From NCBI GenBank assembly GCA_905221605.1, contig CAJNDS010002149.1:353972-417971 (forward strand): DNA of 64,000 bases. Direction: 5' to 3'. Below the pieces are notes generated by a model. It made no database searches and was not told the origin of the DNA. It was given only the letters and a program-made list of their open reading frames with translations. Within the stretch, counting starts at the first letter, position 1. Each line of letters starts with the position of its first letter. Below are positions 1-9,062 of the stretch, piece after piece. This DNA comes from Symbiodinium natans (Eukaryota; Sar; Dinophyceae; Suessiales; Symbiodiniaceae). The position numbers and the translations under genes are program-made.

Positions 1-3000
1 TTCAGGGTCGGGGCCAATGTCGTGCGCTGCCCACGCAGGGCAAGTGTGGAGCGCATGCGCAAAGGAGTTGGCCCCACCGCACCTCGTGCACACCGCGTGC
101 CCGCCATGTCCATTGAAGGCTACAGCGCCTTGCCAGACCATGCGTAGCCCTGTTACCTTTAGAGTGTTCCCTTTGGCCTTTTTCAGCAGGCTCCTGTGGG
201 TCGTCCAGTCTAAACCATGCTCGGCTCCTCCGCCGCCGTGCTGGCTTGCAATTCGCCCCCAACGATCGCGCAGCATGGCTCCTCGCAGCTGCTCCTTCAC
301 CTGCCGTGCCGTTTTGGCGTTTCCCCACTCGAGTCTAATGGTGAGGTCTGGCCTCGACCATACTTCCATGGCGGGAGCTTCAAAACCCATGTCGCGAAGA
401 TAGCACACCATAGCTGCAATCGGGCCAGCTGCTAGTCTCCAGGGGTGAGCCGCTCTCGCAAGTCTTTTCCACGTTACCCCCCATGCTTGTTGAAAGCGTG
501 GCGCACACGGGCCATTGATAGCAACGCACCGGCTTAGGCTGTCCCAATGTTCCAGAACGATGCGGATAACCGGGTCTTGGACATTAAACTCGCCCATATC
601 AAAGACCACGTCCGCTGAACCAAGCGCCAGTCTGGTGGAGTGGGACACCGCCATTCCCCTCACCACCTTCATTCTCTTTGGAGATAGCCCTTGGGCCTGG
701 TGCCCCCAGGTGCCCGCCGTAAAGGCGCTGGTTTTAAAAGCGCGAATCGCATGCTTTTTCTGGCCTAGCCCTAACCGATGAAGTTTGGCGCTCCTCTTGA
801 CCGCTTTCTGAATGCGGCTGTTTGAGGTCTTTACCCGCCTCCTTCGGCCTCCAGACGAATCCGCCCCCAGGTCTTTGACGAGACTTTGCACCTGCGGCTC
901 TTTGGCCTTTCTCCTGATACGGAGCTCTTTTTCCGCAGACCCATCAGAGCATACAAAAGCGGACTTCCGGATGCTGAGCTGCAGCTTAGCTGCTCCTAGC
1001 TCCGACTGAAGCGTGCGGAACACTGCAAGCGCCTGCTTTGCTGCTGTCTGCGGTTCGCGGTGCTCGACATCGACAGAGATGTCGTCCAGCCATACATCCA
1101 TGGACTGGATCTGGTTCGACTGGTAAACTTTCTGGCAAGTGGGAAACAATGCCAACTTTGCCAAGGCAGGGGCTATGGGGCAGCCTGCCATTATGCCCCT
1201 GCTGGCCCATAAGGGGTGAGAAACTCGACCCTCGGAGGAGATCAGTCTTTCGCCTCGATATATCTGGAGCGCTATATTGAGGACGACCTGGGGGAAACCC
1301 AGGATTTTGGCTTGTTGGATCAACAGCTCATGCTCGACTATCTCATAAAAAGTAGTGAGGTCGATGAAGATACTCACCCGACTTAAACCTCTCGAACGGC
1401 TGATTTCGGAGAGGAAGACTCTGCGGACAGAAATGTCCAAACAAGCTTGTCCTGGACGGGCCGCGTCCCACGGAGCTACAAGCTCAAAGCGGGCCATCCA
1501 TTCAGCCACCAGGTTGTACCTGGCTTGGGTCCAAAGCTTGTACGCTACATGGCATAGAGCAATCGGGCGTTCGATCTCTACCGACTTAACAAGCATGGTG
1601 ACCTGAGTGGTACACCACTGATGCGGGGCCTGGCCGGTTTTTTCCACAAGGTGAAAGAAATGGGTGAGATCCTCGACCCGTTTTTCAGGCAGGGCTTTAA
1701 GGAAGGGAATCGTCCATCCATCTGGTCCTGGGGCTTTCAGAGGCAGACGTTTGATGCGGAGCATGATTGCCAGCGGGTCTAGCGGAGGGAGTAGCTCGGC
1801 CTCTCGCTTGGCTTCTTCGAGCAGTAGGGGAAAAACGGTTGGAACAGGCTCGAACTCTCCTTGCCAGATCGGTTGCCACTGGGCCAATCGGCAGTATGGA
1901 CGGAGCATGGGTTCCATTGTTTGGAAAGGCCTATCAAGACCAGATTCATGGCTTTTCATGGCGCGGAAGAGAGGCCTCATTCCTTTCTGAACGGCGCCGT
2001 CAAGCCACTCCTTGTAACGCTCCTTGTCGCAACGGACGTGCTCCTTTTGGGCCCTTGAGGCTTCGTCCTCGATCCACTTGCGGGTGTCGATGTCATCTTC
2101 CCCGGCGAGAAGGGATTTGATCTTTGCCTGTTTGTCGCCATTGATTTCCTGGGCCTCGGAATCAATCAGGCCTGACAACAGGTTCTCGAGCTCTTCGGCT
2201 TTGATGATTTTTTGGGGGGTTTTATTTGTCCAGACCTGCAGCCTCTGCCATTTTGCATGATTGTCCGTGTACTTATAGACTTTGGACGGGGCCAGAAGTC
2301 GACCGTGTTTCAATGACAAGGTGATGCCCCGGACTGCGGTTTCTTCGGGACACACCGTTGCCGAACACTCTTGTGCCAGGGCGGCAAATGCCAGCGAGAC
2401 TTCATCAGAAATCTCACGCCCCATCCACTTGATATGCGTGATGCACGGCATTTTCCTGCTGCACCCTGCCACTTCACCAACAGGTCCAAACGCAGGAAGC
2501 TGGAAAACCTTACACTGGCCCCCCATCGTATCGCAAGTGAGGATCAGGCTAGAGTGGGGCCGATGTGGAGCAGTCCAATCTGCAGCGATGCTGGAGATGC
2601 TCCTGAGCTTGCTGCTGCAGATGCAGTAGTCAAGTTCGTTGCCACTGTCACACGTAGCCTGCCCAGTCACAATCGGGTAAGCTTGAAGTTCACTGAGGAT
2701 GTTACTGGCCAGGAGCTCCTCTGAAGCCACATTCCAATCCCCTATGGCAAACCAGTGCCCGGAGTGAGCCTTTATATTTGCCATTAGGCGGGACAGGATT
2801 TCAGCGTTTGGGTGCGAGTCATACGCTACACCTGACCGCAAGTAGACGCTGAAGCATGCAATCTCCGCCTGTCTTGTTCTGACCGCAACTGCAGTGAAAC
2901 CGCCCCCCTCGAAAGAAACATGATTTAAGAACCGGGCTTGCCAATGCTTACGGACCAAGATCCCCGTACCTCCGAGGACTCCTTTCCCTTGACCAGGGGA

Positions 3001-4119
3001 GCCCGACCCGCCATGCAACTCATAGCCGCATCGTGCTGCTTTCCGGGCCGCTGACTCTCTTGAGTCTCCGATAAGGTGGGTTTCTTGAAGGCACACAACC
3101 GGCTCCTTGAGTTGGTCAAGCCAGGTAACAATTTCCGCCCTCCAACTGGTGACATTGGAAGAGCGAATTTGAAGTGGTTCTTTGGAGGGAAGGCTTAGCT
3201 GCTGTTGCACGTCCTTGAGAGCCATCCTCAAGGGTGATACCCCTACCGACGGGCCTCGAGAAGCACAGCTGAAAAGCTGCTCCAAGGTCCAGTGCTCCAA
3301 GAGCCCTTCGTTCTGAGGGGCTTGGTCCGCTAGTTCAATGATCGTCTCTTCGGCTTCGGCACTGATAGCGTGCTGTCCGTCGAGTTGAACCTCTAACTTG
3401 TGCCACAGCTTGGCTTGCTTTCGGTTTCGTGGTTCCACAAGGGCATGCTTCTTCCTGGTTTTTTGACCAGTATGCCCTGAAGGTAGTCTGGTTCCCACTG
3501 AAGCTGTACAAGTTGCTGGGGTTTGCGTCATGTCGCTATCATCTAGCAAGGACGCGGGAAAGAATTTGGGGCCACTGAGGCCGACTGGCGACTCCGCTTT
3601 AACAAAGGCCAGTGCTGTCTTTCTGGGAGTGGTCTTTTTTTAATTTTTGGAAAGCCACTTGTTTACACTAGCCGTACCTTCTGCACAAACAGGCTGCTCC
3701 TGCGTGCTGAAGGAGAAACTCTCTTCATGCTCCGTATCCGCCGGTAAGAGCAGGGGAGTAGCTCCTCGGTCAGAGTCGAGAGTATTCGGAGTGCTGCAAA
3801 ATTGCGCCCCAAACCCATGTGTGGGAACTGGGGCTTGCTCTTCATGAGCCATGGTCGTGTAAGACTTGCAGGCGGAGTCCAGCCTGTTTAGAACATATTT
3901 GACCACAGGGCTCAATCGCGGGCCTTGACTGCCCTGGGTCTCCTTGCCTCCTTGCTTCGGTCTCCAATGGCGCCGAAGCCTCTGACCCTCCTGAGGAGGC
4001 AGAAAAACTGGCTGCTCCAACGGTGCACATCCACCTGCTGTACTGCAAAACTGTGACGCGTTCGCTGCGGGCCCTTGCCAGAGGGAGTGCCGCGCCTCAC
4101 TCCACTGTGGCCCTGTGCC
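1..4119 (-). pseudogene. LINE ORF2 (endonuclease-reverse transcriptase), copy 1, one nonsense codon, C-terminus beyond window
   Basis: ORF2 makes the protein that nicks target DNA and reverse-transcribes the LINE RNA. The frame is open from just after the ORF1 TAG (4120-4122) to position 1 except for one TAA at 3640-3642; I checked the codons touched by differences from intact copy 2 and found no other stop. Downstream of the stop lie the APE-type endonuclease (QETHL, GDWN and LDY motifs) and the reverse transcriptase (motif A with FIDL, motif C with WLDD). No ATG lies between the ORF1 stop and the conserved EQ.VFLPPQ start region; the nearest start-like codon there is TTG at 4020. The stop sits in a 13-bp patch with 9 substitutions relative to copy 2. 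The stop would leave only a short N-terminal peptide unless it is read through. Confidence 0.88.
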
Positions 4120-5066
4120 CTACAGATGCTCATCCTGATTTTCAAGGGGAGTAGCTCGACCCTCGGTTGGGCTACTCCGAAAATCCAATCTTCTTCTTGT
4201 CGGGCCGAACTCTGTTCCCTCTGGAAGGGCAGCACCTATCAACTCGGCGGGTACTCCCACCTCCTTCTTCCAGGTGGGAAAATTCTGGGGCTCCCCTTCT
4301 TCGGCCTCATGTCTGAGATGCTTGTTCAGCTGCGCCTGCTGCTCAGGCGTGAGGGCAATGCCGGCACATCTTAGGAGCCTGCTGGCTTCAACGGCCTGCT
4401 TTGGTTGATCCTCCTTTTCAACCTGCTCCTTGACTGCAGATTGGATCTTGAGGATGTCCTGCTCTTTCTGGGCGATTTTCTCCGACATTGCTGCAAGTTC
4501 TTTCATACTCTGCTCAAACTGTTCCTTGAGCCTTTCGGTGCGGCTTTGGAGCTGAACCTTCTTGGCAATGAGCGAGCGAAGCTCATTCGTGTTCTGTTTG
4601 TAGGCCGCCATTGTTTTCTGAAGTCGCACTTTTGGTGGAACCTCCTCCATTTGCTCATCCTTGGGCTCCTCGATGCCTGCTTCCTTGAGCAGAATCTTGG
4701 CTGCTTCATCTGCTCCGTTCCACAGGCTCTGTGCGGCCTCCTTGTATTCTTGATCAGACATGGCTCCTCTGGCTTCCAGGCCCGGGGGTGGTTGCGGGTG
4801 CGTTGGGGTCCAGCCTGCCGGGCTCCTTCATCCAGGTGCTGCCATGCCTGATCTAAGGCCTTCACAGCTCTGTTGCCCTTTTGAGCTTTTGGGGAGATTC
4901 TCACCCGCTCTGGCGTCCACTTCCTCTCAGTGCCCCAGGACCAATTTCCCGTTTTCTTTGGCTTCTTTTTCCACGGTTTGCCACAATGCCAACAGGTGGG
5001 ATACCAAGCTAGGTCCTGGCGAGGGACCCAACCTGTGAAGCAATGCTCGCAGGTTGTGAAGCTCAT
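4120..5066 (-). pseudogene. LINE ORF1, copy 1, frameshifted by a 16-nt deletion
   Basis: Intact copy 3 (62707-63669) shows ORF1 as a 320-residue protein. It has an N-terminal zinc-binding motif (C-x2-C near residues 6-9 and C-x2-C near residues 25-28), a basic linker and a long coiled coil (about residues 170-260), as expected of an RNA-binding, self-associating ORF1 protein. In copy 1 the N-terminal part starts at the ATG at 5066. Near 4818 a 16-nt segment present in copy 3 is missing between CGG repeats, shifting the frame. The rest is open from the internal ATG at 4761 to the TAG at 4120-4122. That TAG is in frame with ORF2. Confidence 0.85.
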
Positions 5067-5120
5067 CTTGGTCAGGAAGAGCCAACAAGAAAACAGAGGC
5101 TCCTAGCCTGAAGGAAGGGC

Positions 5121-5366
5121 TCAGATGTTGGACTTATTGAGTTCGGCACACCACTTCTGCCGGCGGGCCTCCGACAGAAGTTTCCCAGCGTCAACGATCC
5201 AGTCGTTCCTGGTCTTAGACCAACGAGCCAAAGCACGGAGTTGGTTTGTGACCCTCTGCCCCGGTGTGAGGTCGCGGGCACTGGGCTGCTCCTCGAACTC
5301 GGCTTGTAAATAGGGCTTGATTGATTCCTCCAAGGGAACCCTCTCGGCTACCCCAAAGCGCTGCAC
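5121..5366 (-). CDS. LINE ORF0, small conserved upstream ORF, copy 1
   Basis: This 81-residue frame lies between the LINE leader and ORF1. The predicted protein is identical to that of copy 3 (62407-62652). I can see two nucleotide differences inside the frame (Leu TTG/TTA and Val GTT/GTA) and both are synonymous, which suggests selection on the protein. It is charged and probably helical, with no motif I recognise. There is no in-frame ATG at the start; the first possible start is GTG at 5364-5366, and the frame stays open further upstream. It may be translated from a non-AUG codon or be part of a longer leader-encoded product. Function unknown. Confidence 0.5.
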   Translation of the reverse strand: MQRFGVAERVPLEESIKPYLQAEFEEQPSARDLTPGQRVTNQLRALARWSKTRNDWIVDAGKLLSEARRQKWCAELNKSNI

Positions 5367-5652
5367 CTCAGGGGTGCGAGATCGCTCTCTGCCCGCCGTG
5401 GTGTGGGGGACCTCAGGCCGGAGGCCGGAGGGAGCAAGGAGAGACTCACTTGCTGCTCAGCCTAGCAACAAGGGAGAGACTCACCTTGCACTGACACACA
5501 GATGGCTCTAACTACGGACAAGCTGGGGTTGAATCAGGCCTGTTCCCCAACGACAGTTTGAGGACTCGAGGCTGGTTCACCACAGCTACCGCTCAGCTAC
5601 TGTGTGCACCCCACCGGGGTTGAGCCGAAACTTGAGCCAGTCACATATATCA
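5367..5652 (-). other. LINE copy 1 5' leader and 5' boundary
   Basis: Non-coding leader shared with 62134-62406. The shared sequence begins on the minus strand with TGATATATGTGAC followed by TGGCTCAAG. The nine bases TGGCTCAAG equal the 3' end of the dinoflagellate spliced leader. The 13 bases before them match the start of the copia LTR at 53401 and 62120. Two micro-hairpins of the GAG-NNN-CTC type lie at 5435-5452 and 5469-5488. Confidence 0.6.
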
Positions 5653-5896
5653 CTCGAAAGCGGGCTGAGTCGCTAGCCAATTAGGCTCTTCGGGACCAAA
5701 GTCCCGGAAGTTAAGGTGAAACGTGAGAACAACTACTCTCGGGAATGCCTTGGCCTGCTAAACACGGCCGAGCTTATGAAGGCATCCGAGATGCTACGGG
5801 AAGAGCTACGGGCAGGGAGAACCTCACCATCCCTCAGAGTCTTTACAGACTTGACAAGATTCTCGCCGCAGCTCAGGGAGAAACTCACCTTCTGGC
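5653..5896. other. Spacer between LINE copy 1 and the kinase-like ORF
   Basis: No convincing gene. It probably contains the 3' untranslated end of the minus-strand kinase-like ORF. Two more micro-hairpins of the GAG-NNN-CTC family lie at 5815-5828 and 5876-5891. Confidence 0.5.
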
Positions 5897-7327
5897 TCAT
5901 CGCAGATCACTGAAACGGGGCCCTCCCGAGTCGATAATGCCCTGTTCGCTGAGATGGCTCCAGAAGGGCTGACACTCCATTAACAGCGTTTCCGCGCACC
6001 ACCTAGGGTAAACGCCAACGTGTCTGAGCTTGTCACGAAGCCAGCCTTGGCGTGAAGGGCTGAAATCCGCCACAAGCGCCCAAAAGCCTGTCCAGCTGTG
6101 TTTGGCTTCTTTGCCTTCCCATGTCCATTCGTTCGTGTCGAAGAAGATGAGCCTCGGATAGGGGGAATTTGCCGTGGTACGATTCACGGCTACATTTAGC
6201 GGCCCCAAATCGCGGAGGGTCCACCCTTCAGCTCGAAGAAAGGCCAAAATGATGGCCATGTAACACAAGAACTGGAAGCAGCTCTGGCTTCCAGCGCCGA
6301 ATCGGGTGAGAACCTCAACCCCTGGAACACATCGCTCCTGCAGCGACATGTAAAATGGAAACACCTGCTCTCCACCCTGCCACAGCAGGCGGACGCGCAC
6401 AAGCCCATACCAGTAGACCTTCGCCGTTAACCGGGGAAAGATATTACTGATACGCTCTTCTTCGGCTTGGCTTTCATCCGAAAATTTCCACACCAGGGGA
6501 GCCGATTCGGCTACATAGGCTACTCGCGTACGGCCGAACATGAGCATAGTCAGATCCATGGTGTCCCTAACCTGGAGGCTGTGGGTGACGTCATGGATCA
6601 TGACCAGGTTGACAGGAAGATAATGCAGAGGTTCCTTTGGCTTGCCGCGGTGTGCCTTCCACTGTCCTTGAAAGTGGAACGCGGCTTCCTGTGGGTCTGC
6701 CCTCTGACGCGCATCTGCTGCCACTGCGGCGCTTCTTCCTGAACTAGTCGCCCTAACTGTCTGAGGGCTTGCCTCGGATGCTTCGTTGTCCTGGGGCCGC
6801 CCTGAGCTCTCGGGAAAGCTTGCGGGGTCAAGAAGAGAGGTGAGATCCTCAACCTCCGCGTGGGCGTCAGGGTGCCCAGGGTTCAATGAGGAGGAGCTTA
6901 GCAGAGGAGCCTCATTTCGGGAGAGAACCTCTTCCCTTCTGTGCCCGCTTGAAGCAGAGGAGCTTCTTAACTTGACCCTTCGTTCCCAGGGGGAAAGCTG
7001 ATCGGAGCGCCACTCCTGGGTTTCATCCGAAGGATCTTCGGGCACGTCTTCCTCCTGTCCTCGCCTGCTTGGCGGAGGAGCAGGTGGTGTAGGGCGAGGT
7101 GTTGAGTTTGCCCGAAAACGCGCATCGCTTTCCGCTAAGGCAAGATGCCTAGCGTGGCTCCTTGCTTTACTCCTGGAGATCGAGCCGGGGCTTTTTGTAG
7201 GGAGATCTCGCGCGCTTCTTTCCATGTTCACCTCCCATGCTGCATCCAGCTCTTCTTGTGGCAATCTGGATTGCTTGCCTTTGAGGCCTTTGGATTTGCC
7301 GTGTCCTTTCTTCCATCCTTTTCCCAT
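5897..7327 (-). CDS. Protein-kinase-like fold protein with disordered N-terminus, retroelement-associated
   Basis: A 476-residue product starting at ATG 7327, in the same frame as the RNase H ORF upstream (TGA at 7331-7333, then GCT, then this ATG). Residues 1-230 are basic or Ser/Pro/Arg-rich and probably disordered. From about residue 260 the sequence has kinase-like landmarks in the right order and spacing: VWKF (Lys near 279), an acidic helix, TLRDLGPLN (Asp near 371, Asn a few residues later, resembling HRDxxxxN) and FFDTNEW (Asp near 396, in the DFG position). The C-lobe is short (about 80 residues), as in atypical kinases. A Gly-rich loop is not obvious. Whether it is active is unknown; the kinase assignment is my inference from motifs. 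It could be the 3' part of a single polyprotein with the RNase H region. Confidence 0.6.
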   Translation of the reverse strand: MGKGWKKGHGKSKGLKGKQSRLPQEELDAAWEVNMERSARDLPTKSPGSISRSKARSHARHLALAESDARFRANSTPRPTPPAPPPSRRGQEEDVPEDPSDETQEWRSDQLSPWERRVKLRSSSASSGHRREEVLSRNEAPLLSSSSLNPGHPDAHAEVEDLTSLLDPASFPESSGRPQDNEASEASPQTVRATSSGRSAAVAADARQRADPQEAAFHFQGQWKAHRGKPKEPLHYLPVNLVMIHDVTHSLQVRDTMDLTMLMFGRTRVAYVAESAPLVWKFSDESQAEEERISNIFPRLTAKVYWYGLVRVRLLWQGGEQVFPFYMSLQERCVPGVEVLTRFGAGSQSCFQFLCYMAIILAFLRAEGWTLRDLGPLNVAVNRTTANSPYPRLIFFDTNEWTWEGKEAKHSWTGFWALVADFSPSRQGWLRDKLRHVGVYPRWCAETLLMECQPFWSHLSEQGIIDSGGPRFSDLR

Positions 7328-7330
7328 AGC

Positions 7331-8638
7331 TCACTTCCTAAAAGAGAGAGCGGTTTGTGTCAGGCCATCCTTTTTTGCTTTGGCTTTAATTTTTTCTTTA
7401 GGCTTGGGAAAAGCAGGTGTGGTCTGAGGAGGCAAAGGAGGAATCTGAGGGAGAGACTCTCCTGTACTGCTACTTGCCACTGCTTCACTTACGCTGGTGT
7501 TTGAAGGCACAACGGCTGCGGGATGGGGCGAGCAACTCTGCCTCAAGCCAAAGAAGGCTTTCACGCCTGCCTTGGGGTCTAGGCTTCTTTTTTGGGCTTC
7601 CTGGAATTTGCTATTAGGCTTCTTGCAGACCTGGCTGCACCTTCCTTGACATCCCGGTTTGGCCTTTAGGATTCTGACAGCTTGGAAAGCGCCACACTTT
7701 TTGCATACCACTGACTCTCCAAGGTTGATCATGTGGTGAGACACATGAAAGCCCCACGGAGTCGAGGTGGGCACAGGCAGACTCTGGCACGGGAACTGAA
7801 GAACGTGCACAACCACCTCATGCGGATCGACTTGTTGCACGTAAAGCCCGCACCCTTCACACTTAATGCACAGGTTGTTGGTGCTTTCTCCGCTAGAGAT
7901 CTTCCAATTGTGCATGGTCTGAGGACTCGCCTCCTTGACTGCATGCAAAAGAAGCTGTTTTTTATTGGGTCCTTTTTTGGGGGGAGGCGCGGCCTTGGCC
8001 TTAGCCTTTCTCTCAAATTTGACTTCATTAGCTGAGGGCAGCGGGCAGTTGGCGAGGAGGAACTCAGCTCGCTTTCCTAAGAAAGTGGAGATCTCTCGTG
8101 CAGTGCTGTCAATTAGCTTGACTTTTGCCACATGCTCTTGTGACAGAATCTCTTTGGCCTTCTGACCGCACAGCCAGTCTGCATGTCTGTTGGCTTCCCA
8201 GGCCCATAGGGAGCCTGCGCCATGCCTGGCTGCGTGCTCCTCTTTGGTTAAGTGCCCTTTTGTCCAGACCGGTTTTAATCTATTACGGTCATCCTGACCT
8301 GCGGTCCATATACCAGGCCAAAGGAAATGGGCGTTGGGGTTTTTAAGTCTGGTGAGCGCAATTTTGCTATCACAGGCAACAAAATTGTTTTGGTTGGACA
8401 GGCCCAACAGGAAGTCAAGTGCCTTTGACTCGGCGTCATTGACCGTGAAACCTACCTGAAGGGCTCCCACCGCATACCCCACAATCTTGTAGGCTGGATC
8501 CGGCTCCGGGCCTTGCCAGCAGCATGCCGGCAGATGGCCGTCCTTGCGCTGTATGGCAACTAAGCTCCAGGTTGCCATTCTGAGCCTGGGATCGGAGGCC
8601 TGTGGTCCTCCTGATCCGTCTGTACCAAACCAGACAGG
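7331..8638 (-). CDS. RNase H domain plus zinc fingers, 5'-truncated retroelement fragment
   Basis: The first ATG is at 8578, but the homologous frame extends to about 8638 and includes the first RNase H strand, FGTDGSGG, with the catalytic Asp codon at 8618-8620. Downstream are the Glu (AESKALD), the second Asp (ACDSK), a KGHLT loop and the last Asp (ANRHADWL), so all four acidic residues of a type I RNase H are present. After the nuclease come Cys/His-rich segments (CIKCEGC...; CKKCGAF...C..RC..VC) that look like zinc fingers. The frame ends at TGA 7331-7333. No reverse transcriptase lies upstream. At about 8638 the sequence switches to a LINE 3'-end motif on the opposite strand, so the element was truncated there. 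Confidence 0.75.
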   Translation of the reverse strand, partial: PVWFGTDGSGGPQASDPRLRMATWSLVAIQRKDGHLPACCWQGPEPDPAYKIVGYAVGALQVGFTVNDAESKALDFLLGLSNQNNFVACDSKIALTRLKNPNAHFLWPGIWTAGQDDRNRLKPVWTKGHLTKEEHAARHGAGSLWAWEANRHADWLCGQKAKEILSQEHVAKVKLIDSTAREISTFLGKRAEFLLANCPLPSANEVKFERKAKAKAAPPPKKGPNKKQLLLHAVKEASPQTMHNWKISSGESTNNLCIKCEGCGLYVQQVDPHEVVVHVLQFPCQSLPVPTSTPWGFHVSHHMINLGESVVCKKCGAFQAVRILKAKPGCQGRCSQVCKKPNSKFQEAQKRSLDPKAGVKAFFGLRQSCSPHPAAVVPSNTSVSEAVASSSTGESLPQIPPLPPQTTPAFPKPKEKIKAKAKKDGLTQTALSFRK

Positions 8639-8646
8639 TTGGCAAC

Positions 8647-8677
8647 TATGGTGGTTGTCGTGGTGACGGGGTCTGGG
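8647..8677 (+). repeat. LINE 3'-end motif, plus orientation
   Basis: Thirty-one bases ending in GGGTCTGGG match 30 of 31 positions of the minus strand at 23010-23040, near the 3' end of LINE copy 2. Similarity extends weakly about ten bases upstream. The motif points rightward and forms an inverted pair with the one at 23010-23040. Confidence 0.75.
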
Positions 8678-9062
8678 GGCTCCCGGAGAGGTTTGGGGGG
8701 GGGTTTAGCCCGAGACTCAGTTTTGCTCCATTTCGCACCAAAATTGTGATCCGTCTGGCAAGCCAAGGTTTGTGCAAAAATGCAGCTTTGCATGCGATGT
8801 TGCGTTGCGAACATGCATACTCCTCCACCCTGTGGATGAAAAAGGGTGTGTGTTAGAAAACTGGGGGTTGGGCATAAATGTTTGCGTGCTCTATTTTTTG
8901 CTCAAAATATCTTTGCAACACGGCAGACACGACACGTGTGGGGCGGGGGCCACATATGAACATTAGCACAGCAAAATCAAGAAAATACAAGATTTTATGG
9001 GTGGTAGTATCAGGTACAGGCTATTTTCGCAGGCAGACCAATATTGTGTAGTGTAGACAGCC
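8678..9062. other. Untranslated upstream region of the plus-strand gene block
   Basis: More A/T-rich than its surroundings, with a run of G at 8694-8702. I see no gene and no clear promoter motif; dinoflagellate promoters are poorly defined. Confidence 0.4.

Larger units (their letters stand above)
1..5652 (-). mobile_element. LINE (non-LTR retrotransposon) copy 1, 3' end beyond window
   Basis: Read on the minus strand the order is 5' leader (5652-5367), ORF0, ORF1 and ORF2 running off position 1. It aligns without indels to LINE copy 2 over 1-4020 (constant offset 23184) and to LINE copy 3 (62134 onward) over its 5' half. Amino-acid differences from copies 2 and 3 are much more frequent than between copies 2 and 3, so this is an older or independent insertion. 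ORF1 is frameshifted and ORF2 has a nonsense codon, so it is probably dead. The 5' edge reads (minus) TGATATATGTGAC then TGGCTCAAG. Confidence 0.9.

Noticed and set aside
1-4000. Numerous plus-strand ORFs of 60-117 codons (also at 23117-25971)
   Set aside because: They are antisense to LINE ORF2 and reappear at the same offset in both copies without independent protein features.
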